Positions 17,618 to 26,322 of a stretch of 64,000 nucleotides of DNA are shown in pieces. Under the pieces are notes generated by a model. The model was not told the DNA's origin and did no database searches. It saw only the letters and a program-made list of their open reading frames with translations. The stretch lies in contig DCVL01000001.1 in the NCBI GenBank assembly GCA_002328035.1, positions 8,387 to 72,386 on the forward strand, in the 5' to 3' direction. Each line of letters starts with the position of its first letter. Position 1 is the first letter of the stretch. Origin of the DNA: Geobacter sp. UBA2189 (GTDB lineage Bacteria; Desulfobacterota; Desulfuromonadia; Geobacterales; Pseudopelobacteraceae). A program made the position numbers and the translations under genes.

Positions 17618-18927
17618 TAGAGGCGTTTAAGAACATCTTCCGTATTCCAGAGCTGAAGAATCGGGTCTTGTTCACACTGGCAATGCTGGCTGTTTATAGA
17701 GTTGGTTGTCATATCCCAACGCCAGGAATAGATTCTGTAGCACTGTCTCATTTTTTTAAGCAGGCACAAGGCACTCTGTTAGGTCTTTTTGACATGTTTT
17801 CTGGTGGAGCTTTAGAGAGAATGTCAGTCTTTGCTCTTGGAATCATGCCATACATTTCATCTTCGATTATATTTCAGTTGTTAACGGTGGTTGTGCCAGC
17901 TATTGAGAAGCTATCCAAAGAGGGAGAGGCTGGTCGTAAGAAGATTACACAATACACTAGGTATGGAACCATACTTTTAAGCTTTGTTCAGGGGGCAGGT
18001 ATTGCAATTGGTCTTGAAAGTATGCGTGGCCCAGCAGGTGAACTTGTTGTACCGACTCCTGGATGGTCATTTAGGCTGCTTACAATTATAACTCTGACTG
18101 CTGGTACCGCTTTTATTATGTGGCTTGGTGAGCAGATGACAGAGCGAGGTATAGGTAATGGTATATCATTAATAATATTTGCAGGCATTGTCGTTGGTAT
18201 TCCTTCTGCTATAGGCAACACATTCAAGTTGCTTAATAGTGGAAACCTTTCGCTTTTTTCTCTCATTTTTGTCTTGGCACTTATGGCTTCTGTCGTAGCA
18301 GCCATCGTTTTTGTTGAGAGAGGCCAAAGAAGATTGCCTATACACTATGCTAAAAGAGTAACGGGATTAAAAACATTAAGTCCTCAGACATCTCATCTGC
18401 CTTTAAAGGTGAATATGGCTGGAGTTATCCCGCCAATATTTGCTTCATCTATAATTATGTTTCCTGCAACTATAGCCAATTTTATTAATGTCCCTGTAAT
18501 CCAGACATTTGCAAAGATGCTTTCACCAGGAAACTGGCTTTATAATCTGTTTTATGTTGCCTTTATTGTTTTCTTTTGCTACTTCTACACGGCTGTGACC
18601 TTTAACCCATCTGATGTTGCTGAGAATATCAAAAAACATGGTGGGTATATACCTGGTATTCGTCCGGGAAAAGAAACATCAGAGTATATGGATAGCATTC
18701 TTACCAGGTTGACTTTTGCTGGTGCTATTTATATTTCAATTGTTTGCGTGTTGCCTTCAATACTTGTTGATGGCTTTAGGTTGAATTTGCCTTTTTATTT
18801 TGGTGGTACATCCCTGCTTATTGTTGTTGGTGTTGGTATGGATACCGTAGCTCAGATTGAGTCACACTTGATAACTCGTAATTATGAAGGTTTCTTAAAA
18901 GGTGTAAGGATAAGGGGGCGTAGATAG
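17614..18927 (+). CDS. secY: Preprotein translocase subunit SecY
   Basis: SecY is the central channel of the Sec protein-export machinery in the inner membrane. The 437-residue product shows about ten hydrophobic segments, the N-terminal FRIPELKNRVLFTLAMLAVYR, and the plug region GLFDMFSGGALER. The cytoplasmic loop around RRLPIHYAKRV contacts SecA and the ribosome. The start GTG overlaps the rplO stop codon, so expression is coupled to L15. Confidence 0.98.
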   Translation: MIEAFKNIFRIPELKNRVLFTLAMLAVYRVGCHIPTPGIDSVALSHFFKQAQGTLLGLFDMFSGGALERMSVFALGIMPYISSSIIFQLLTVVVPAIEKLSKEGEAGRKKITQYTRYGTILLSFVQGAGIAIGLESMRGPAGELVVPTPGWSFRLLTIITLTAGTAFIMWLGEQMTERGIGNGISLIIFAGIVVGIPSAIGNTFKLLNSGNLSLFSLIFVLALMASVVAAIVFVERGQRRLPIHYAKRVTGLKTLSPQTSHLPLKVNMAGVIPPIFASSIIMFPATIANFINVPVIQTFAKMLSPGNWLYNLFYVAFIVFFCYFYTAVTFNPSDVAENIKKHGGYIPGIRPGKETSEYMDSILTRLTFAGAIYISIVCVLPSILVDGFRLNLPFYFGGTSLLIVVGVGMDTVAQIESHLITRNYEGFLKGVRIRGRR

Positions 18928-18930
18928 GGT

Positions 18931-19575
18931 ATGAATATTATCCTTTTTGGTCCTCCAGGAGCAGGTAAAGGTACACAAGCTGAATTTCTTGTGCAGAAGT
19001 TCAGAATACCGCAGATTTCAACCGGTGATATGCTGCGTGCAGCTGTAAAGGCTGAAACCCCTTTAGGTCTTAAGGCTAAGGAAATAATGATTAAAGGAGG
19101 CCTTGTCTCTGATGATATTGTTCTTGGGCTTGTAGCTGAACGGATAAAACAAGATGATTGTAAAACCGGTTTTGTATTGGATGGCTTCCCACGTACAATA
19201 CCTCAAGCTGAGGCACTTGATAAAATATTAAAAGAAACTGGTCGTTCCATAGAGCATGTTGTTTCTCTTGAAGTAGAAAAAGAAGAGATTGTTAAGCGCT
19301 TGTCAGGTCGTCGTTCTTGTAGTTCTTGTGGTAAGGGATACCATGTATTATATTCGCCCGCTGCTAAAGATGGGATCTGTGACATTTGTGGAGCTCTTTT
19401 GGTTCAACGGGATGATGATAGAGAAGAAACTGTAAGAAATAGGCTTGAAGTATACGAGAATCAAACTTCTCCTTTAAAGTCTTATTATGAATCCAAGCAG
19501 CTTTTGCGTCCAGTTTTAGGGATGGGTACAATAGCAGAGATTCAGTTTCGGATTTCTTCGGTTCTGGTAAGATAG
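18931..19575 (+). CDS. adk: Adenylate kinase (zinc-LID type)
   Basis: Converts AMP and ATP to two ADP, keeping the adenine nucleotide pool balanced. The 214-residue product has the P-loop GPPGAGKGT (residues 7-15), the AMP-binding STGDMLR and GFVLDGFPRT segments, and a long LID. The LID holds four Cys (C130, C133, C150, C153) that would bind zinc, as in Gram-positive and many other bacterial enzymes. It follows secY by 3 bp. Confidence 0.98.
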   Translation: MNIILFGPPGAGKGTQAEFLVQKFRIPQISTGDMLRAAVKAETPLGLKAKEIMIKGGLVSDDIVLGLVAERIKQDDCKTGFVLDGFPRTIPQAEALDKILKETGRSIEHVVSLEVEKEEIVKRLSGRRSCSSCGKGYHVLYSPAAKDGICDICGALLVQRDDDREETVRNRLEVYENQTSPLKSYYESKQLLRPVLGMGTIAEIQFRISSVLVR

Positions 19576-19576
19576 A

Positions 19577-20323
19577 ATGATTGTTCTAAAATCTCCTCGC
19601 GAGATTGAAAGAATGAAAGTGCCTAACAGGATAGTAGCTGAAATCCTTGTTCTTTTGAGGGAAAAAATCAAGCCAGGCATTACTACGCTCGAATTAGAGG
19701 AACTGGCTCTTAAGGAAACTAAAAAGAACAAGGCAATTCCAGCTTTTAAAGGATACGCAGGTTTTCCGTTTGCACTTTGTTGCTCACCCAATGATGTTGT
19801 TGTACACGGAATGCCTAATAACAACCCACTAAATGAAGGAGATATTCTAAGCCTTGATTTTGGTGTTCTTTATGATGATTTCTATGGTGATGCTGCTATA
19901 ACAGTTCCTGTTGGAAACATCAGTCCTGAAGCAGCTCACCTTATAAAAATCACAGAAGAGTCTTTATATAAGGGTATCGAGCATGCAGTTGCAGGTGGCA
20001 GACTTTTCGATATTTCATATGCCGTGCAATCTCATGTTGAACGTTCAGGTTATTCAGTTGTTCGTGATTTTGTTGGGCACGGAATTGGTAAGAAACTTCA
20101 CGAAGAACCACAAGTACCAAATTATGGAAAACCAGGGCGTGGTGTTCAGCTGAAATCCGGAATGTTGCTTGCGATTGAACCAATGGTGAACAAAGGTAGC
20201 TTTGCTGTAAAAGTACTAGATGATTCCTGGACTGCCGTTACGGCTGATGGTGCTCTTTCAGCCCATTTTGAGCATACAATTGCAATTACAGATCACGGTA
20301 CAGAAATACTTACACGCCTATGA
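19577..20323 (+). CDS. map: Methionine aminopeptidase, type I
   Basis: Removes the initiator Met from new proteins. The 248-residue product keeps all five metal ligands of the pita-bread fold: D94 in LDFG, D105 in GDAA, H168 in GHGIG, E201 in IEPM and E232 in FEHT. The substrate-side His is in VVVHGMP. The ATG comes one base after the adk stop, so the two genes share a transcript with secY. Confidence 0.97.
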   Translation: MIVLKSPREIERMKVPNRIVAEILVLLREKIKPGITTLELEELALKETKKNKAIPAFKGYAGFPFALCCSPNDVVVHGMPNNNPLNEGDILSLDFGVLYDDFYGDAAITVPVGNISPEAAHLIKITEESLYKGIEHAVAGGRLFDISYAVQSHVERSGYSVVRDFVGHGIGKKLHEEPQVPNYGKPGRGVQLKSGMLLAIEPMVNKGSFAVKVLDDSWTAVTADGALSAHFEHTIAITDHGTEILTRL

Positions 20324-20350
20324 TTGGCGCAGGCTGAAAGGTGAACAAAT

Positions 20351-20464
20351 ATGAAAGTTAGGGCATCCGTCAAGAAAATCTGCGATAAGTGCAAGATAAT
20401 TAAACGTAAAGGTGTAGTCAGGGTTATCTGTGAAACACCTAAACATTCTCAACGTCAAGGTTAA
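20351..20464 (+). CDS. rpmJ: 50S ribosomal protein L36 (zinc-binding form)
   Basis: A 37-codon gene. The product begins MKVRASVKKICDKCK and ends ICETPKHSQRQG. The three Cys (11, 14, 27) and the His in PKH form the zinc site of the C+ type. It lies 27 bp after map; infA, which often sits in this gap, is absent. Confidence 0.95.
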   Translation: MKVRASVKKICDKCKIIKRKGVVRVICETPKHSQRQG

Positions 20465-20485
20465 TAAACCAAGGGGGGACTAGAA

Positions 20486-20854
20486 GTGGCACGTATTGCG
20501 GGTATAGATTTACCAAAAAACAAGCGAATTGAAATCGCCTTGACATACATTTATGGCGTCGGACGTACAACAGCTAAGAACATTCTGATTGCTACGAACA
20601 TTGATGCTAATACTCGTACCGACAAGCTTACTGAATCAGAGGTTGGTAAACTTCGTGAAGAGATTGATAAGAATGTAAAGGTTGAAGGTGACTTGCGCCG
20701 AGAAATTTCAATGAATATCAAGAGATTGATGGATTTGGGATGTTATCGCGGCTTACGCCATCGTAAGGGGTTGCCTTGTCGTGGTCAGCGTACCAAGACC
20801 AATTCACGTACACGCAAAGGTCCTGCAAGGACTGTTGCCGGTAAGAAAAAATAG
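20486..20854 (+). CDS. rpsM: 30S ribosomal protein S13
   Basis: S13 forms intersubunit bridges and contacts P-site tRNA. The 122-residue product starts at GTG after GGGGGG-type purine sequence, with MARIAGIDLPKNKRIEIALTYIYGVG and the C-terminal RGQRTKTNSRTRKGP. It opens the alpha-type operon with rpsK, rpsD, rpoA and rplQ. Confidence 0.97.
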   Translation: MARIAGIDLPKNKRIEIALTYIYGVGRTTAKNILIATNIDANTRTDKLTESEVGKLREEIDKNVKVEGDLRREISMNIKRLMDLGCYRGLRHRKGLPCRGQRTKTNSRTRKGPARTVAGKKK

Positions 20855-20885
20855 GTTTTAATTATAGAATCTGTCTGGAGGAAGT

Positions 20886-21278
20886 ATGGCTGCTCCGAAA
20901 AAAGTTGTAAGAAAGAAAAAAGAAAAAAAGAATATTACAAATGGCGTTGCTCATATACAGGCGACGTTTAACAATACCATAATTACCATTACGGATCCTG
21001 TGGGAAATGTGGTTGCATGGTCAACAGCTGGGGCAAAAGGTTTTAAAGGGTCACGTAAAAGCACTCCTTTTGCGGCTCAGGTAGCTGCAGAAGATTGTGC
21101 TCGTAAGGCTCAGGAACATGGTCTCCGTAATATAGAAGTACTTGTTAAGGGGCCAGGTTCAGGCAGAGAGTCCGCTTTGCGTGCACTCCAGGCGACTGGT
21201 CTTAATGTCAGCTTTATTCGTGACGTAACTCCTATTCCACATAACGGATGTCGTCCACCGAAGCGTAGAAGAGTATAA
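20886..21278 (+). CDS. rpsK: 30S ribosomal protein S11
   Basis: S11 is a platform protein touching the E site and the Shine-Dalgarno helix. The 130-residue product shows GVAHIQATFNNTIITITD, GPGSGRESALRALQATGL and DVTPIPHNGCRPPKRRRV, all diagnostic. CTGGAGGAAG upstream serves as binding site. Confidence 0.98.
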   Translation: MAAPKKVVRKKKEKKNITNGVAHIQATFNNTIITITDPVGNVVAWSTAGAKGFKGSRKSTPFAAQVAAEDCARKAQEHGLRNIEVLVKGPGSGRESALRALQATGLNVSFIRDVTPIPHNGCRPPKRRRV

Positions 21279-21325
21279 ATTAAATAACTAAATTTTCGCA
21301 CCTGATACAGTTAGAGGAGGTTGTC

Positions 21326-21952
21326 TTGGCTAGGTATACTGGACCGTCCTGTCGTTTATGCAGAAGAGAAAATATGGAACTTTTCCTCAAAGGGGATCGT
21401 TGTTACACTGATAAATGTGCCCTTAAGCGTCGTAATTATCCCCCGGGACAACATGGCCAGGGTCGCATCAAAACGTCTGATTATGGTGTTCAGTTGCGTG
21501 AAAAGCAGAAGGTGAAGCGACTTTATGGTTTGCTCGAAAAACAGTTCAGGTGCTACTTTGACCGAGCAGATCGTATGAAGGGTGTAACTGGCGAGAATCT
21601 TCTCTCTATTTTAGAGCGTCGGCTGGACAATGTTGTATACAGGCTTGGGTTTGCTTCGTCACGTGCTGAAGCTCGTCAATTAGTGCGTCACGGCCACTTT
21701 GTACTTAATGGCCGAAAGGCGACTATTCCATCAATGCAGGTTAAGTCTGGTGATCAGATCGTGCTGCGTGATAAAAGTCGTTCAGTCGTTTCCATCAATG
21801 ACGCACTGGATGCCGTGGTCCGTAGAGGCGTTCCTCAATGGTTGGAGCTTGATCGCGAAGCTTTTAAAGGTACAGCTAAGACAGTCCCTGTGCGTGAGGA
21901 TATAACTACACCAATACAGGAACAGTTGATAGTCGAACTGTATTCCAAGTAA
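21326..21952 (+). CDS. rpsD: 30S ribosomal protein S4 (zinc-binding type)
   Basis: S4 starts 16S 5'-domain assembly and in enterobacteria represses the alpha operon. The 208-residue product begins at TTG, preceded by GAGGAGG, with MARYTGPSCRLCRREN. Four Cys (9, 12, 26, 31) form the zinc knuckle. The S4 RNA-binding domain contains RLDNVVYRLGFASSRAEARQ and VRHGHFVLNGRK. Confidence 0.97.
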   Translation: MARYTGPSCRLCRRENMELFLKGDRCYTDKCALKRRNYPPGQHGQGRIKTSDYGVQLREKQKVKRLYGLLEKQFRCYFDRADRMKGVTGENLLSILERRLDNVVYRLGFASSRAEARQLVRHGHFVLNGRKATIPSMQVKSGDQIVLRDKSRSVVSINDALDAVVRRGVPQWLELDREAFKGTAKTVPVREDITTPIQEQLIVELYSK

Positions 21953-21983
21953 TATTTTTCTTTTCTTTTTAATTTATTGCTTA

Positions 21984-21995
21984 CCCCTTGAGGGG
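21984..21995 (+). promoter_or_regulatory. Hairpin overlapping the rpoA ribosome binding site
   Basis: CCCC (21984-21987) can pair with GGGG (21992-21995) across a TTGA tetraloop. The right arm is the first half of the AGGGGAGGA binding site of rpoA (start at 22005). A pyrimidine-rich run precedes it. The hairpin could lower rpoA translation; this is inferred from base pairing only. Confidence 0.3.
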
Positions 21996-22004
21996 AGGAA
22001 TTGA

Positions 22005-23027
22005 ATGTATAAAAACTGGCGTGATCTGATAAAGCCTAAACAGCTTCAGGTTGAAAAAGAAACGCTTTCTGCGGTATATGGCAAATTTGTCGCTGAACCA
22101 TTTGAGCGTGGTTTTGGTACTACACTGGGAAATTCACTCCGTAGAGTTCTTCTTTCATCATTGCAGGGTGCAGCAGTTACATCCGTAAGGATAAAGGGTG
22201 TACAACACGAATTTTCTTCTATACCGGGTGTGACCGAAGATGTTACCGATATCATTCTTAATCTAAAGAGTGTTAGGCTTCGTTTGCATGGCAGCGATCA
22301 AGCGGTTATAAGGATTATTCATAAGGGTGAAGGTGTTTTAAAGGCAGGAGACATTATAGTTCCTCATAATGTAGAGGTAATGAATCCTGAAATGCATATA
22401 GCTACTTGTGGCAAGGATGCTGTTCTTGAAATGGAAATGTTGGTTCGAATCGGTAAAGGTTATGTCTCTGCCGAACGTAATCGTGATGAAAAGGCACCGA
22501 TTGGAACCGTTCCTATTGATGCAATCTTTTCTCCGATAATCAAGGTTAATTTTGTTGTTTCTAATGCTCGAGTTGGCCAGATGACAGATTATGACAAATT
22601 GACACTTGAAGTCTGGACAGATGGCAGTATAGGGCCAGATGATGCTATAGCATATGCCGCTAAAATTGTTAAAGAACAGATGACTATATTCATAAACTTT
22701 GATGAAGAATCCGAGCCACAGCTTAGCGATGAGGTGGTAGATGATGAATCAAAGATCAATGAGAATCTTTACCGTACAGTTGAGGAATTGGAGCTTTCAG
22801 TACGTTCTGCAAATTGCCTCAAAAATGCCGGTATTAAGCTTATTGGTGAGTTGGTTTCGAAGTCTGAATCAGAAATGTTAAAAACTCAGAATTTTGGTCG
22901 AAAATCCCTTAATGAGATTAAAGATATCTTGAATGAGATGGGCTTAACATTCGGTATGAAACTTGATTCTTTTCCTGACCCTGACGTGGTTAAGCGGCTC
23001 AGGGGTGAACAGAAGGATGAAGAATAA
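22005..23027 (+). CDS. rpoA: DNA-directed RNA polymerase subunit alpha
   Basis: The alpha dimer is the scaffold for polymerase assembly, and its C-terminal domain contacts UP elements and activators. The 340-residue product has the N-terminal domain with EPFERGFGTTLGNSLRRVLLSS, a linker rich in acidic residues near 235-250, and the C-terminal domain. That domain carries LELSVRSANCLKNAGI and GRKSLNEIKDIL, the helix-hairpin-helix used for DNA contact. Confidence 0.98.
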   Translation: MYKNWRDLIKPKQLQVEKETLSAVYGKFVAEPFERGFGTTLGNSLRRVLLSSLQGAAVTSVRIKGVQHEFSSIPGVTEDVTDIILNLKSVRLRLHGSDQAVIRIIHKGEGVLKAGDIIVPHNVEVMNPEMHIATCGKDAVLEMEMLVRIGKGYVSAERNRDEKAPIGTVPIDAIFSPIIKVNFVVSNARVGQMTDYDKLTLEVWTDGSIGPDDAIAYAAKIVKEQMTIFINFDEESEPQLSDEVVDDESKINENLYRTVEELELSVRSANCLKNAGIKLIGELVSKSESEMLKTQNFGRKSLNEIKDILNEMGLTFGMKLDSFPDPDVVKRLRGEQKDEE

Positions 23028-23081
23028 CTGAATTTTGTAAAATCGTTGTATATTGTGTTTATAAGCAGAAAGGAATAACAG

Positions 23082-23441
23082 ATGCGTCACAATAAATCAG
23101 GCAGAAGACTTGGACGTACCACCAGTCATCGTATAGCCATGTTCAGGAATATGGTTACCTCTTTATTAAATCATGAGCGTATTATAACAACGGATTCCAA
23201 AGCCAAAGAGATTCGTTCAGTAGCAGAAAAAATGATAACTCTTGGCAAACGTGGTGATCTTCATGCCCATCGTCAGGCTGCTGCTTATATTCGTGAAAAG
23301 TCTGTAGTTACAAAACTTTTTACCACGATCGCTCCACGCTATAAGGAACGTTCAGGTGGATATACCAGAATAATCAAGATTAGCCAACGACTGGGAGATT
23401 CTGCTCAAATGTCCGTAATTGAGCTTGTGGAAGAATCTTAA
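23082..23441 (+). CDS. rplQ: 50S ribosomal protein L17
   Basis: L17 lies on the solvent side of the large subunit near the tunnel exit. The 119-residue product starts MRHNKSGRRLGRTTSHR and contains NMVTSLLNHERIITT and RSGGYTRIIKISQRLGD. It is the last gene of the ribosomal cluster and is followed by a strong terminator. Confidence 0.98.
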   Translation: MRHNKSGRRLGRTTSHRIAMFRNMVTSLLNHERIITTDSKAKEIRSVAEKMITLGKRGDLHAHRQAAAYIREKSVVTKLFTTIAPRYKERSGGYTRIIKISQRLGDSAQMSVIELVEES

Positions 23442-23468
23442 TTCTACTATTTCAGTTGAAGATTTTTT

Positions 23469-23500
23469 AAAGACGACCCAATTCATGGGTCGTCTTTTTT
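23469..23500 (+). terminator. Intrinsic terminator after rplQ
   Basis: A perfect 12-bp stem (AAAGACGACCCA at 23469-23480 with TGGGTCGTCTTT at 23486-23497), a 5-nt loop, and T-rich ends. Its A and T flanks make it usable from both strands, so it may also serve the convergent DUF327 gene. Confidence 0.9.
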
Positions 23501-23507
23501 ATAAACC

Positions 23508-23960
23508 CTACATTATCAGATCAACTATAAGTCCTTTTATTCCTATAACCGCTTCAGTTATTGCCATTCTGTCTTTTTGTTCTTTTAGAACGAGTTCGTA
23601 CAGCTTATCAGCTTCCTTGTCTATAACTGTAATTATTTCGTAATATCTTGGATTCATCGGAGTGCCTCCGACTTTTTCCAAGCGATATGCTTCATTTGAG
23701 ACCTGTTTAGCGAGTTTACTTAAAAGTTCTCTGAATTGTCTAAAATTCGGTAATGTAGGTTCATTTTCAAGCAAGCTTCCGGCAATATCTAAATCAGCGC
23801 GAATACGGCTTATATCCTGGTCATAATGTTCAATTTTGATTTGCCTTGATTTCAATTCTGATGAAAATAAGGAAAACAGACCATCAGAGGTTTTTTTAGA
23901 GGATTCGGGAACAGAACCCTTGCGAAGTCCACCTACAGCAGATTTATCTGATATTTTCAT
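23508..23960 (-). CDS. YaaR family protein (DUF327)
   Basis: A 150-residue soluble protein with a poorly conserved, Ser/Lys-rich N-terminus (about 1-45) and a helical DUF327 domain in the rest. The pattern of the family is visible: LLENEPTLPNFRQFRELL, then a Lys-rich helix, then RYYEIITVIDKEADKLYELVL and a final GIKGLIVDLIM. The family is best known from Firmicutes (Bacillus yaaR) and spirochaetes, and its function is not established. The gene is alone on the minus strand between rplQ and the divergent ntrY gene. A GGAGCTCC sequence near the start can act as binding site. Confidence 0.75.
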   Translation of the reverse strand: MKISDKSAVGGLRKGSVPESSKKTSDGLFSLFSSELKSRQIKIEHYDQDISRIRADLDIAGSLLENEPTLPNFRQFRELLSKLAKQVSNEAYRLEKVGGTPMNPRYYEIITVIDKEADKLYELVLKEQKDRMAITEAVIGIKGLIVDLIM

Positions 23961-24090
23961 TTGGAGCTCCTAAATACTCTGTAAAACGTTGACTTTATAA
24001 CTTACTATATCAATCTGAATCAGGTTTTCAAGCGGCTTTCCTTATGTTACTCTTTTAATGAGCTAACAGCTGGTAATAAGGGGATTAAAA

Positions 24091-26304
24091 ATGCTTTCAG
24101 CTGAAGAACGGAAAAAACGATTAAGAGAAACAACAGTTATTGTTCTTGCAGTCTTACTTATTGTGCTTTTGACAGGTGTTGAAATAAGACTTACCCAGAT
24201 TAGCTCAATCGCCCCATTATCCAGTAATATTGTTATCTTTGGGATGATTAATGTGATTGTATTACTTGTTGTGTTGCTCGTATACCTGATTAGTAGAAAT
24301 GTGCTTAAACTGCTTGTAGAAAATCGTTCCAAGCACCTTGCAACTCGTTTAAGAACCAAGCTTGTCATATCTTTTGTTGGTCTCTCTCTTGTGCCAACCA
24401 TGCTGCTTTTTTTTGCTGCTGCCAGCTTTATCACAAATAGTGTTCAGAACTGGTTCAACGTTCAGGTGGAGACGGCTCTTAACGAATCCCTGGAGGTTGC
24501 TCAGACTTATTATAAAAACTCAGCCAGTAACGCTCTTTTTTATGCTCACAGATTAAGTGATACAATCAAAAAAGAGCGTCTCCTTAACGAAGATAATATT
24601 AATCGGATGAAAGAAGTCATCAAGGCCAAACAGAAAGAGTATAACCTCGGAATAGTTGAAGTATTCTCCTCACAACGTGAAGAGCTTGTGAGGGCTTCCA
24701 ACCCAGATGTTCCCCCAGGTGAACTGACCAGCCCAAATTCAGAAGATATAAATAAGGCACTTTCTGGGCATGAAATGACTAAAGTTAACTCTGTTGGCAA
24801 GGCCGACCTAATTCAAGGTATTGTACCTATTTTTTCAACATACAATAATCGTGATGTTGTTGGTGTGGTGGTTGTCAACTATTATGTGCCACATTCACTT
24901 GTAAGCAAGATGCGTGAGATATCTGCTTCATATCAGGAATTCAGACGCCTGAAGGTGCTTAAAAGCCCGATTACTACTGGATATCTTCTGGTTCTGTTTT
25001 TGATTGCATCAGTAATAGTATTTCTATCTTTCTGGATAGGGATCTACCTAGCTAACAGTATGACAAGGCCGATTCAGGAACTGGTTGAGGGCACCCATCT
25101 GGTTGCTGAAGGAAATTTGAATGTAAGAATAGATGCTGAGGGGCCTGATGAGATAGGGATGCTTGTCGGCTCATTTAACACTATGATTCAGGATCTCAGA
25201 ACCCAGCGGCTTGCATTAAACAGTACAAATGAAGAACTGACGCGTATCAATCAAGAGATAGAATCACGCCGTCGTTATATGGAAATAGTGCTGCGTAACG
25301 TAGCTGCCGGTGTTATTTCTGTAGACAAGAACGGAATTATTACGACAATTAATACCTCTGCTGAACGTCTACTACAGATTGATACAGGGAAGGTTCTGGG
25401 TAAAAACTTCCGTGATGTTATGCGGGAATCTTATCTTGAAATTGTTCGTGATGCACTTAGGAACATGGCTTTAACTAGCAATGACACAGTTAGTCGCCAG
25501 ATCATTCTGGATATGCGTGGTGAACGCAGGGTATTACAGATGAATCTTACAACAATGATGGATGAACAGGGGGCGTTTGTTGGCTCAGTCCTTGTCCTTG
25601 ATGATTTGACCCAATTAGTCAAGGGACAGAGGATGGCTGCATGGCGTGAGGTTGCCCGCAGGATTGCCCATGAGATCAAAAACCCGCTTACGCCGATACA
25701 ATTGTCTGCCCAACGCCTAAGAAAACGCTATCTTAATCACTTTTCCAATCCAGAGGATGTAACGATATTTGACGAGTGCACTACTATGATAAGCAGATCA
25801 GTAGATGAGCTCAAGATACTGGTAAATGAGTTTTCAAACTTTGCAAGGATGCCAGCAGTACACCCTACAGATAATGATCTTAACCAACTGGTTAAGGAAA
25901 CGCTTACACTCTACCAGCAGGCTCATAGCGATGTTATTTGTAATTTTTCATCAGATGAGCAGATGCCGTTAATAAAGATTGATAGGGATCAGATAAAGCG
26001 AGTGCTGATAAATCTTTTAGAAAATGCTGTGGCCGCTATGGAAGGCAAAGGTACTATAACCATATCTACAAGATACGATAATGAGTTAAAGATCGTATCT
26101 TGCAGTATTGCTGATGATGGGCCTGGAATCTCCATTGAAGTCAAGTCTCGTCTCTTTGAACCGTATTTTTCGACAAAAAAAGGCGGAACAGGGCTTGGCC
26201 TTGCAATCGTTACGAGCATTGTGTCTGATCATAATGGTTTTGTCCGTGTGCGCGATAATCATCCGCATGGAGCCTGTTTTGTTATTGAATTTCCGGCAAG
26301 CTAG
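24091..26304 (+). CDS. ntrY: NtrY-like sensor histidine kinase
   Basis: A 737-residue membrane sensor. It has two or three hydrophobic segments near the N-terminus (about 18-70 and 88-115), an extracytoplasmic sensing region, and a further membrane segment near 295-325. A HAMP domain (SMTRPIQELVEGTHLVAEG), a PAS domain near 395-500, and the kinase core follow. The phospho-accepting His is H527 in RRIAHEIKNPLTPIQ, the NtrY-specific H box. The N box (NLLENAVAAM), G1 (DDGPGI) and FEPYFSTKKGGTGLGL follow. It is 18 bp upstream of ntrX and surely its partner. The signal is unknown; nitrogen or redox status is suggested only by family. Confidence 0.9.
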   Translation: MLSAEERKKRLRETTVIVLAVLLIVLLTGVEIRLTQISSIAPLSSNIVIFGMINVIVLLVVLLVYLISRNVLKLLVENRSKHLATRLRTKLVISFVGLSLVPTMLLFFAAASFITNSVQNWFNVQVETALNESLEVAQTYYKNSASNALFYAHRLSDTIKKERLLNEDNINRMKEVIKAKQKEYNLGIVEVFSSQREELVRASNPDVPPGELTSPNSEDINKALSGHEMTKVNSVGKADLIQGIVPIFSTYNNRDVVGVVVVNYYVPHSLVSKMREISASYQEFRRLKVLKSPITTGYLLVLFLIASVIVFLSFWIGIYLANSMTRPIQELVEGTHLVAEGNLNVRIDAEGPDEIGMLVGSFNTMIQDLRTQRLALNSTNEELTRINQEIESRRRYMEIVLRNVAAGVISVDKNGIITTINTSAERLLQIDTGKVLGKNFRDVMRESYLEIVRDALRNMALTSNDTVSRQIILDMRGERRVLQMNLTTMMDEQGAFVGSVLVLDDLTQLVKGQRMAAWREVARRIAHEIKNPLTPIQLSAQRLRKRYLNHFSNPEDVTIFDECTTMISRSVDELKILVNEFSNFARMPAVHPTDNDLNQLVKETLTLYQQAHSDVICNFSSDEQMPLIKIDRDQIKRVLINLLENAVAAMEGKGTITISTRYDNELKIVSCSIADDGPGISIEVKSRLFEPYFSTKKGGTGLGLAIVTSIVSDHNGFVRVRDNHPHGACFVIEFPAS

Positions 26305-26322
26305 AATTTAACTGGAGGCTGT

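Noticed and set aside
23419..23643. A 74-codon plus-strand frame after rplQ
   Set aside because: It runs through the terminator and lies opposite the DUF327 gene.
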